A DNA stretch of 10,576 bases from Candidatus Poseidoniaceae archaeon (GTDB taxonomy: Archaea; Thermoplasmatota; Poseidoniia; Poseidoniales; Poseidoniaceae), in assembly GCA_013330765.1 (NCBI GenBank), contig DUHU01000242.1, forward strand, positions 1 through 10,576, written 5' to 3'. The translations under genes were made by a program, and so were the position numbers. Position 1 is the stretch's first letter; the number at the start of each line of letters is the position of its first letter. The notes under the pieces are model-generated. The model saw nothing but the letters and a program-made list of their open reading frames with translations. It was not told the origin of the DNA and did not search any database. Below are positions 4,691-10,576 of the stretch, in pieces.

Positions 4691-7246
4691 TCAACCCAGC
4701 AATCCGGCCGCGCGCGCTGCTTCGATGTCCAGGGTGCCCGGAAGGCCAACGTCGACAGGATATCCACCAACATCAACCAGAAGGCCGCACAAATGCAGAT
4801 GCAGTCCTTTGGGTGGCGTTTTGCCCACAAGTCGAACCTCGGCTTTCTTCGCCGTTTTGCCAAGGCTGCTAACCATGGTCGAAGCCCCCCCTTCTGCATC
4901 GTGAAGGGACCAAGCGTTGGCGATCCACGCGTGCTGACGAAGGGAACGGTTGCTCCAAAGTGGGGGGGATGTTGCCTCATGCATGGTTGGCCACATGCGG
5001 ACCCAATCTCCCGGCCCTTCGTCCAGCCAAGTCATGCCCGTCTGTTCGGTCGCTGGAGGCACCGCTTGGCCAAGCGAACCAAGGTGGGCCAAGACCGCCC
5101 GCATGTGAGGGTGGCGCTGGGCGGATGACGGCAAATCAACGGCGAGGGAGGCAGCCGTGGCCACACGCCCTGCATCAAGGTGCAGCAAGATGCGGACGGC
5201 TTCGCCGTGCAACCAGCCTTCGGGCGCAATCCCATGAGCGTCGACGTGCCGATCGAGCAAGGTCAGTGCACGTTCTGAATCCCCTTGCAACCGCAGGCGC
5301 GCAAGGTCTCCCAAGAGACCACGACGATTCATTGGCCCGTCCCTTGTCGGCAGGGAACCGGACGCAATACCTGCTTGCGTGCGTTCGATCAAATCGATGT
5401 TCCACCGCGTGACGGGGTCAACCATCAGGCTTCCAATCAGGCGATCAGAAAGGATGCGTGACCGAGGTTGAAGCAAGGACAACAACCAGCGAAATCGATT
5501 GGTTTCGAGATCATCGTCCGACATCATGCCAAGACGCGTTTTCGCTTCGGAAACATCGCGTTGAGCGATCGAGGCCGCGACCAAGAGGGATCGTGCGTGT
5601 CCACCGCCCGATTGAGCGGACAGAGCCAGCAAGGACACGGCCTGCTGTTCGGCTTCAGCCCACCGGCCTAAGGCCGCATAGAGCTCCATTCGTGCCATGG
5701 TCCGACGGCTCAATTCAATCCCCTGAAGGGACGGTTCCACGAAGGTGGATCCAGATTCCTCAAAACGGTCCAAGGCTTTCGACCAAGCGTCTTCCGCCAA
5801 CAGGGGCAACCAACTGCCCTTCCGAAGATAAATCACGTCTTCCATGGACTCGAGCCGCCGGCGGTTCTCTCCAGCCCCAGCGTCAAAAGTGACCTCACTG
5901 ATGCGATTGCCAATGCTAAACGATCGAAGCCAAATGACGAGGAAGGCCACTTGACCACCGGAAGCCAGCATCCAAGTCAGTGCCTCCAAAGCGTCTTTTT
6001 CCACGACGGTGCACACGGTCTCCTGCCATCGTCCGCATCCAGCCCCGCCTGGGAGGTTGATCGAATCCCAAAACGTCAGGATGGCCAACGCCACCAAAAG
6101 CATGGACTGGCCAGCAAAGCCCGTGAAACAGAAATTGAGCACTTTCGCTTGTTGGCTGCGTTCAGCCCGAAGAAGTCGGCTGTCGGTGATGTGAATCCCA
6201 CCGCGTCCGGACACTTCGGCCACGTCAAGGAACATGATTCGGGCGACTTCGTAGACAAAGAGCACCCCAACGACCGCGACGTTCAGCAACAGGAACAGCA
6301 GCACCATGGCCACGAGCGGTGCTCGCAGGGCAGGCTCCTCGATGAAGGACAAGGCTTCGATGGCATAGAATCCCAAAGCCCCACCTTCTTCCATCACCGT
6401 GGCCTGTTCTCGGTACTCAGGAAGCGCAGCCACACGGTCGGAATGAACGAACAGACCTGGTGCCACAAGCATCATGACCAGGCTGACCAGGGTGTTCAAG
6501 GCAACAAGGGGCATTGCAATCAGGTTGACGTTCACGAGCAAGCCCACCGCCTGTTGACGTGGCGACGGGTCATGGCCTTGGAAGGGTGATGGGCGCCCGG
6601 ATGCCACGTTCCCGTTCGCGAAGCGCATCGCATGCCACGAGGAGCCGAGCACGCGCCCGTAGGCCATCACAGGAGGAAAGAAGGCCACAAGCAGGGTCAC
6701 GCTCATCCGCCATTGGGCCTGAACGTTGCTCAACATCGCCCAGACAAGCACAACAAGGCAGGTCCATGCAGCCAACAACATGAGGCTGGCCCGAACCCGT
6801 GCTGGGTTACGGTGCTGGAGGCTGGCACGCTGCATGTCCGTTGAAGGAAGCATTTGTGCGGAAAGGGCCACTCCAATGGAGGCCACCCCCGTGATGGAAA
6901 TAAGCGCCAAAGCCAAACCAAAATTGATCGCCGAAAAACCGTCTTGCAGTCCGAACTCGATCAATCCAATTTCGACCAGCAAAAGGACCGCGCCAACGAA
7001 GGCCATCAGGTAAGCCGAGACACCAAAACGCATGCCTGAGGTTCGCAACAAACGACGTGCTTCTTTGGTCGATCCTGTGACCCTGTGAACTTCATACCGT
7101 TTTTCAGCGGTAGGGAAAGCCACGCGAAGTCCTTGCAATTGTCGCGGGACAATGACCCGCCAGAAGAGTCCTGCCAAGACGATGGCCAACAGCAGACCCA
7201 CCAACACCGTCGGCCTGAAGCCGAAGACGATGTGAGGGCCGTCCAT
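4691..7246 (-). CDS. Large multi-spanning membrane protein with helical C-terminal domain, function unknown
   Basis: I do not recognise this 851-residue protein. The first half has about nine hydrophobic helices, near residues 11-33, 74-96, 106-129, 153-175, 180-199, 232-264 (perhaps two), 309-339, 373-393 and 423-441. A loop between the last two carries C404 and C412, a possible disulfide pair if it faces outside. The second half (about 450-851) is soluble and alpha-helical, with TPR-like alternation such as ARMELYAALGRWAEAEQQA and LGDLARLRLQGDSERALTLL. The start chosen is ATG 7246-7244, preceded by GGAG about seven bases upstream; an in-frame ATG at 7384 would run into the biotin carrier gene and add a basic, non-homologous-looking tail. 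The gene follows the biotin carrier gene by 61 bases, so co-transcription is possible but a functional link is not implied. Confidence 0.82.
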   Translation of the reverse strand: MDGPHIVFGFRPTVLVGLLLAIVLAGLFWRVIVPRQLQGLRVAFPTAEKRYEVHRVTGSTKEARRLLRTSGMRFGVSAYLMAFVGAVLLLVEIGLIEFGLQDGFSAINFGLALALISITGVASIGVALSAQMLPSTDMQRASLQHRNPARVRASLMLLAAWTCLVVLVWAMLSNVQAQWRMSVTLLVAFFPPVMAYGRVLGSSWHAMRFANGNVASGRPSPFQGHDPSPRQQAVGLLVNVNLIAMPLVALNTLVSLVMMLVAPGLFVHSDRVAALPEYREQATVMEEGGALGFYAIEALSFIEEPALRAPLVAMVLLFLLLNVAVVGVLFVYEVARIMFLDVAEVSGRGGIHITDSRLLRAERSQQAKVLNFCFTGFAGQSMLLVALAILTFWDSINLPGGAGCGRWQETVCTVVEKDALEALTWMLASGGQVAFLVIWLRSFSIGNRISEVTFDAGAGENRRRLESMEDVIYLRKGSWLPLLAEDAWSKALDRFEESGSTFVEPSLQGIELSRRTMARMELYAALGRWAEAEQQAVSLLALSAQSGGGHARSLLVAASIAQRDVSEAKTRLGMMSDDDLETNRFRWLLSLLQPRSRILSDRLIGSLMVDPVTRWNIDLIERTQAGIASGSLPTRDGPMNRRGLLGDLARLRLQGDSERALTLLDRHVDAHGIAPEGWLHGEAVRILLHLDAGRVATAASLAVDLPSSAQRHPHMRAVLAHLGSLGQAVPPATEQTGMTWLDEGPGDWVRMWPTMHEATSPPLWSNRSLRQHAWIANAWSLHDAEGGASTMVSSLGKTAKKAEVRLVGKTPPKGLHLHLCGLLVDVGGYPVDVGLPGTLDIEAARAAGLLG

Positions 7247-7301
7247 GGTCAACTCCGAGGCCGCAACCACATAGCCCCATCGCCGTCCAGCGTTGGGAAT
7301 G

Positions 7302-7316
7302 GAAGCATCATGCTTC
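7302..7316. repeat. 15-base palindrome centred on the biotin carrier stop codon
   Basis: GAAGCAT-C-ATGCTTC at 7302-7316 has perfect seven-base arms around one base. As RNA from the minus strand it would form a six-base stem whose three-base loop is exactly the UGA stop codon. There is no following U-run, so it is not a classical terminator. Confidence 0.35.
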
Positions 7317-7772
7317 GTTGGCTTCCACTTCGAGGAGCGACTCACCTTGTTGCACACGGTCGCCTTGGGCGACGTACACCGCAACGACGCGTCCGTCGTA
7401 TGGAGCGGTAACGCGATGCTCCATTTTCATGGCCTCAAGGACAAGAAGAGGTTGTCCCGCCGTGACCATGTCGCCGGCCGAGACAAGCACGTCGAGCACA
7501 CCTCCCGGCATCGGAGCGGAGAAGCTTCCTTCTTCCTCGGCTGAATTCGCTCCGGCCTCGATCGCTTCGAGACGATGGACGCGCCCGTCGAGATGGATCC
7601 AGAGCACGTCGCCAATGCGGGTTCCATGGGCGAGGACGCTGGTCTCACCTTGGCGCACCTGCCATCGTCCGTCGGGGAGGCGCTGCAGATCGATGTCGCC
7701 CACCGACCATACACCGCCCCGAGGGACGGGGTGCAATTCATGCACCGTGTCTCCCGCACGAACGTCCACCAT
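7308..7772 (-). CDS. Biotin carrier protein of methylcrotonyl-CoA carboxylase (BT + biotinyl domains)
   Basis: This 154-residue protein carries the biotin that shuttles carboxyl groups from biotin carboxylase to the carboxyltransferase. The biotinyl domain spans about 83-150, with APMPG at 86-90 and the biotinylation motif AMKMEH, Lys 116 being the modified residue. Residues 1-75 (with [10 protein letters not shown] and [15 protein letters not shown]) resemble the beta-rich BT domain that in MCC alpha chains connects biotin carboxylase to the carrier and docks on the beta subunit. Together with the upstream 502-residue biotin carboxylase it totals 656 residues, close to a single-chain MCC alpha (about 660). 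ATG 7772-7770 overlaps the preceding stop in TGATG and has GGAGGT seven bases upstream. It is the last recognised gene of the leucine-catabolism operon. Confidence 0.93.
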   Translation of the reverse strand: MVDVRAGDTVHELHPVPRGGVWSVGDIDLQRLPDGRWQVRQGETSVLAHGTRIGDVLWIHLDGRVHRLEAIEAGANSAEEEGSFSAPMPGGVLDVLVSAGDMVTAGQPLLVLEAMKMEHRVTAPYDGRVVAVYVAQGDRVQQGESLLEVEANEA

Positions 7773-9280
7773 CAGGGGTACCTCCGGGAGAGGGAAAAGA
7801 AGGGGCTCCTGGGGCCGGAAGGACCACCTTCAGCGGCGTGGGTTTGACCTTGTGAGGCCGAGGCCAGCACCGCGCCAAGCGCCAGTGCGGCCTCAGTGGC
7901 GGGTTCAGCCGACCACCCGTTCGGATAGGCTTCGTCCAACGTGGTTGTGGACGTGGACGCGGAAACCACGGCGTCCAAGTCGCAAAGGTCCCGAAGGAAG
8001 GCCACGTTGGTGGTCGTTCCGAGAATGATGAACTCCTCCAAAGCCCGGCGCATCCGCTGGAGGGCTTCGTTCCGGCTCGGTGCATGGACGATGAGCTTGG
8101 CCAACATTGGGTCGTAGGAAGGCGAGACCTCGTCACCTTCACGGACGCCCGTGTCCAATCGAAGGCCGGGCCCGGTGGGTGGGCGGAAGACCGCCAGCGG
8201 GCCGATGCTCGGTAGGAAGCCGTTGGCTGGATCTTCCGCGTAGATGCGCACCTCGATGGCATGCCCACGCATGGCCAGATCTGGGACGGTCATCGGTTCG
8301 CCAGCGGCGATGCGAAGTTGCTCGCGCACCAAATCCACACCGGTCACGAGTTCCGTGATGGGATGCTCGACCTGAATTCGGGTGTTCATTTCCAAAAAGT
8401 GGAAGGTCCCGTCGTTTTCCATCAGGAATTCGACGGTGCCCGCGCCGACGTAATCGACGGCCTCAGCAGCCGCAATGGCAGCGGCCCCCATGCGCTGGCG
8501 TTGGTCTTCATCCACCACAGCGCAAGGTGCTTCTTCGAACACCTTCTGATGACGACGCTGCACGCTGCACTCGCGCTCACCCAAGTGAACGGTTCGCCCG
8601 TGCGCATCGGCAAGGACTTGCACTTCCACGTGCCGAGCGCCGCGAAGCAAGCGTTCGAGGTACACACGACCGTCGCCGAAGGCGGCGATGGCTTCCCTCC
8701 GGGCACCCCGAACGGCTTCGTCCAAGCCTTCTGCGGACTCCACGGCCCGCATGCCCTTTCCACCGCCTCCCGCGCTGGCTTTCAGCAGCAACGGAAAGCC
8801 AACGCGTTGCGAGGCTTCGCGTACGGCGACGAGCGTGGCGTCAAGATCGGCGGTTTCATCCCCGGTGGGTTCGACTTCAATTTCCTCGCCTGGGATGACC
8901 GGAACGCCGGCTTCGCGCATCGTGATGCGCGCGGTCATTTTGTCGCCCATGCGCTTGATGGCATCGGGGGATGGCCCAATCCAAATCAGCCCGGCGTCGA
9001 TGACCGCTTGTGCGAAACCGGCACGCTCGGAGAGGAAGCCAAAGCCCGGATGAATTCCGTCGGCATCGTGTTGCAGGGCGGCAGCGATGATGGCTTCACC
9101 GTCGAGGTAGGCCGAAGCACCGGCGCCCGAAAGGGGCACGCTGAGATCCGCCAACTCGGTGTGCATGGCACCAACTTCGTCTTCTGCGTGAACCGCAACA
9201 GCACGGAGACCTGCTTCGCGGCAAGCCCGCAAGACCCTGCAGGCGATCTCACCACGGTTGGCGACCAACACGGTGCGCAT
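7772..9280 (-). CDS. mccA: Biotin carboxylase subunit of methylcrotonyl-CoA carboxylase
   Basis: This 502-residue ATP-grasp enzyme carboxylates biotin with bicarbonate and ATP. It begins [16 protein letters not shown], the classic biotin carboxylase N-terminus. Visible motifs are HPGFGFLSE at 77-85, the glycine-rich ATP loop [11 protein letters not shown] at 167-177, [12 protein letters not shown] at 235-246, [14 protein letters not shown] at 297-310, and the C-terminal domain with [23 protein letters not shown] at about 376-398. The chosen start is ATG 9280-9278, which overlaps the hydratase stop in TGATG; an in-frame ATG 10 codons upstream would lie inside the hydratase gene and precede the conserved N-terminus. 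The tail after about 455 matches the linker seen before the BT domain in single-chain MCC alpha, and the chain ends there. Acetyl- or propionyl-CoA carboxylase is the alternative reading; the adjacent mccB and liuC genes favour methylcrotonyl-CoA. Confidence 0.94.
   Translation of the reverse strand: MRTVLVANRGEIACRVLRACREAGLRAVAVHAEDEVGAMHTELADLSVPLSGAGASAYLDGEAIIAAALQHDADGIHPGFGFLSERAGFAQAVIDAGLIWIGPSPDAIKRMGDKMTARITMREAGVPVIPGEEIEVEPTGDETADLDATLVAVREASQRVGFPLLLKASAGGGGKGMRAVESAEGLDEAVRGARREAIAAFGDGRVYLERLLRGARHVEVQVLADAHGRTVHLGERECSVQRRHQKVFEEAPCAVVDEDQRQRMGAAAIAAAEAVDYVGAGTVEFLMENDGTFHFLEMNTRIQVEHPITELVTGVDLVREQLRIAAGEPMTVPDLAMRGHAIEVRIYAEDPANGFLPSIGPLAVFRPPTGPGLRLDTGVREGDEVSPSYDPMLAKLIVHAPSRNEALQRMRRALEEFIILGTTTNVAFLRDLCDLDAVVSASTSTTTLDEAYPNGWSAEPATEAALALGAVLASASQGQTHAAEGGPSGPRSPFFSLSRRYP
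7780..7785 (-). promoter_or_regulatory. Shine-Dalgarno sequence for the biotin carrier gene
   Basis: GGAGGT on the minus strand lies seven bases before the carrier ATG at 7772, inside the end of the biotin carboxylase gene. It argues that the carrier is a genuine separate gene and not the product of a sequencing frameshift in one long alpha subunit. Confidence 0.75.
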
Positions 9281-10137
9281 CACTTGGAGCCCCCGTCGTC
9301 TGGTCGCCACGCCTGCGGGCGCTTTTCCAAAAAGGCAGAGAGCCCTTCTTGACCTTCAGCAGATCCGCGCATCCGGCTTGTGAAATCAAGGGTCCAGGTT
9401 CGCAAAGCGAGGTCGTCACCGGTCCAGCGATCGAAACCGAGGGCGAGTTCCTTGGCCGCAGTGACCGCCGAGGGCCCGGTGGTCATGACCTCCGCCACCA
9501 AACCCTCCACGGCGGTCCATGCCGTGTCGTGGTCTGGACACACGTCCTCGATCAAACCAATGCGCTGGGCTTCAGAAGTCCCAATTCGCCCGGCGTGCAT
9601 GGCCAACCTGCGGAAGGCAGCACTACCCACGCGCCGGTACACGTAAGGGCCGATGACGGCAGGGAGGATGCCCAATTTTCCTTCGGACAGCGCGATTCGA
9701 GCGCCCTCAACCGCGACCACGTGGTCGCACGCAGAGATCAGCCCTGCGCCGCCACCAAGGGCCACGCCATGGAGCACGGCGATGGTGTAGCACGGATGGG
9801 CCCAAAGGCCGTTGAACAAACGGTCCAAACGGGCGCTGTCCTCACGGTTCTCCTCAGGGGTCTTTGCCCCTGCATCGCGCATCATGTTGATGTCCGCCCC
9901 TGCACAGAAGTGCTTGCCCAGGCCATGCAGCACAAGAAGGCGAAACAGCGGTCCATGCTCGTCCTCAAGCACGCCAAGCGGCCCAGCGCTACGTGTGGCG
10001 CTCCAGTCGAGGACGTCGCACAGTTCCGTGATCATCGCGGTGTTGAGGGCGTTGTAGACCGATTCGCGGGCCAAGCCAACCTTCAGCACAGCACCTTCAA
10101 CGTCGAGGTGGAGGTGCTCATAAGACGGGATGTTCAC
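9280..10137 (-). CDS. liuC: Crotonase-family hydratase, probably methylglutaconyl-CoA hydratase
   Basis: This 285-residue protein should hydrate 3-methylglutaconyl-CoA to HMG-CoA in leucine breakdown. Crotonase features are HFCAGADI at 76-83 and GVALGGGAGLISACD at 124-138, which form the oxyanion hole, and SEGKLGILPAVIGPYV at 151-166. The PAVI-PYV signature is typical of LiuC-type bacterial methylglutaconyl-CoA hydratases, whereas generic crotonases have PG.GGTQR there. The C-terminus EGQEGLSAFLEKRPQAW is the usual family ending. The protein is about 20 residues longer than typical, with an insertion near 46-64 and a short acidic tail. The start is GTG 10137-10135, with GAGG seven bases upstream. 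It lies 40 bases after mccB and overlaps the biotin carboxylase start in TGATG. Substrate is inferred from signature and operon, not proved. Confidence 0.9.
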   Translation of the reverse strand: MNIPSYEHLHLDVEGAVLKVGLARESVYNALNTAMITELCDVLDWSATRSAGPLGVLEDEHGPLFRLLVLHGLGKHFCAGADINMMRDAGAKTPEENREDSARLDRLFNGLWAHPCYTIAVLHGVALGGGAGLISACDHVVAVEGARIALSEGKLGILPAVIGPYVYRRVGSAAFRRLAMHAGRIGTSEAQRIGLIEDVCPDHDTAWTAVEGLVAEVMTTGPSAVTAAKELALGFDRWTGDDLALRTWTLDFTSRMRGSAEGQEGLSAFLEKRPQAWRPDDGGSK

Positions 10138-10147
10138 AATAAAACCT

Positions 10148-10186
10148 CAATTGAAAATTTGAATTTCTAATTGGAATTCACATTCG
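10148..10186 (-). repeat. AT-rich element, copy 2, between mccB and liuC
   Basis: This 39-base element matches copy 1 at 368-408 in the same strand orientation. It starts over the last codons of mccB (CGAATGTGA encodes Arg-Met-stop), fills most of the 40-base gap and ends 11 bases before the liuC GTG, overlapping the GAGG ribosome site by its edge. It includes GAATTCCAATT and TTTTCAATTG. It is strikingly AT-rich inside a GC-rich operon and could be an internal promoter or regulator site for liuC and the two biotin enzyme genes. Confidence 0.5.
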
Positions 10187-10576
10187 GAAAATCCCGTAGC
10201 CCTTCCGTGGGGCAGGAGCGTTTCTCGCGGCCGCCAAGCAAAGGCCGAGCACGTCACGCGTGTCGCGCGGATCGATGACACCGTCGTCCCACAACCGTGC
10301 CGTGGAGTAGTAGGGCGAGCCCTCTTCCTCGTATTTGGCCAAAATGGGGGAACGGTAGGCCTCGACCTCTTCCTCCGTCATCGGGTCGCTTCCCTCACGA
10401 GCACGTTGGTCCTGCTTGATGGTGGCCAGCACGTCCGCTGCCTGCGGGCCGCCCATGACGGAAATTCGCGCGTTTGGCCACATGAACAAGAAACGAGGAT
10501 CGTACGCCCTTCCACACATGCCGTAATTTCCAGCACCGTGGCTGCCGCCAACGATGACCGTGAATTTGGGCACGTC
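10178..10576 (-). CDS. mccB: Methylcrotonyl-CoA carboxylase carboxyltransferase (beta) subunit, C-terminal part
   Basis: The last 132 codons of a carboxyltransferase are visible; the frame is open through the right edge, and the GTG at 10573 is an internal valine ([11 protein letters not shown]), not a start. The subunit transfers carboxyl from carboxybiotin to 3-methylcrotonyl-CoA. Diagnostic stretches are [34 protein letters not shown], and the C-terminus RKGYGIFRM. The [10 protein letters not shown] block and the FGxFRM-like ending are those of MCC beta (MccB/LiuB) and of the related geranyl-CoA carboxylase, and differ from the PL ending of propionyl-CoA carboxylase beta. It is upstream of liuC, in the same order as bacterial liuB-liuC-liuD clusters. 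The stop is TGA 10180-10178, and copy 2 of the AT-rich element begins there. Confidence 0.95.
   Translation of the reverse strand, partial: DVPKFTVIVGGSHGAGNYGMCGRAYDPRFLFMWPNARISVMGGPQAADVLATIKQDQRAREGSDPMTEEEVEAYRSPILAKYEEEGSPYYSTARLWDDGVIDPRDTRDVLGLCLAAARNAPAPRKGYGIFRM

Noticed and set aside
7247..7384. Upstream in-frame start giving the large membrane protein 46 extra residues
   Set aside because: It would overlap the biotin carrier gene by 77 bases and adds a basic tail; ATG 7246 has GGAG at good spacing and leads directly into the first membrane helix.
9281..9310. ATG 9310 as the start of biotin carboxylase
   Set aside because: It lies inside the hydratase gene and adds 10 residues before the canonical family N-terminus; ATG 9280 fits the TGATG pattern.
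8261..9352. Long open frame of 363 codons on the plus strand, opposite biotin carboxylase
   Set aside because: It lies antisense to a gene with all biotin carboxylase motifs; its translation is rich in His, Gly and Arg with no domain-like order, as expected of a GC-rich shadow frame.
7308..10576. Operon encoding acetyl- or propionyl-CoA carboxylase
   Set aside because: The carboxyltransferase ends in GYGIFRM and has [10 protein letters not shown], and the hydratase has the LiuC-type PAVIGPYV block; these favour methylcrotonyl-CoA, though geranyl-CoA is not excluded.
1..10576. CRISPR array, tRNA, rRNA, prophage or defence system
   Set aside because: No regularly spaced direct repeats, no cloverleaf or rRNA-like stretches, and no nuclease, helicase or integrase genes were seen.

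Overview
The window is a gene-dense stretch of about 10.6 kb of GC-rich DNA, most likely from a mesophilic marine-type archaeon (a Poseidoniales/Marine Group II-like Thermoplasmatota is my best guess). The archaeal placement is inferred from a TtuA/NcsA-type tRNA thiolase with both zinc-finger cysteine sets, a pyrB-pyrI pair, a Shine-Dalgarno sequence that is a perfect anti-16S match (GGAGGTGA), and two large membrane proteins I do not recognise. No 16S or other phylogenetic marker is present, so this is inference.

Layout, left to right. (1) 1-188, minus: the 5' part of an unrecognised gene running off the left edge. (2) 189-450: a divergent intergenic region with a very AT-rich, palindrome-rich element at 358-408. 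(3) 451-1419, plus: a tRNA 2-thiouridine synthetase of the TtuA/NcsA/CTU1 family. (4) 1412-2820, minus: pyrB and pyrI, the catalytic and regulatory chains of aspartate carbamoyltransferase; pyrI meets the thiolase gene tail-to-tail with an 8-base overlap. (5) 2942-4690, plus: a six-helix membrane protein with a long cytosolic tail of repeated helical units. (6) 4691-7246, minus: an 851-residue multi-spanning membrane protein with a large helical C-terminal domain, abutting (5) tail-to-tail with no spacer. (7) 7308-10576, minus: a leucine-catabolism (liu/mcc) operon, read right to left as carboxyltransferase (mccB, partial), methylglutaconyl-CoA hydratase (liuC), biotin carboxylase, and biotin carrier protein.

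The operon encodes the step 3-methylcrotonyl-CoA + HCO3- + ATP to 3-methylglutaconyl-CoA, and then hydration to HMG-CoA. The usual single MCC alpha chain is here two proteins, split between the biotin carboxylase domain and the BT/biotinyl domains. Three of the minus-strand gene junctions are TGATG stop/start overlaps, implying translational coupling.

The signal least explained by the genes is an approximately 40-base AT-rich element found twice, once at 368-408 upstream of the thiolase gene and once at 10148-10186 between mccB and liuC. The two copies match at about 34 of 42 aligned columns in the same orientation. I see no CRISPR array, tRNA, rRNA, insertion sequence or clear defence system.
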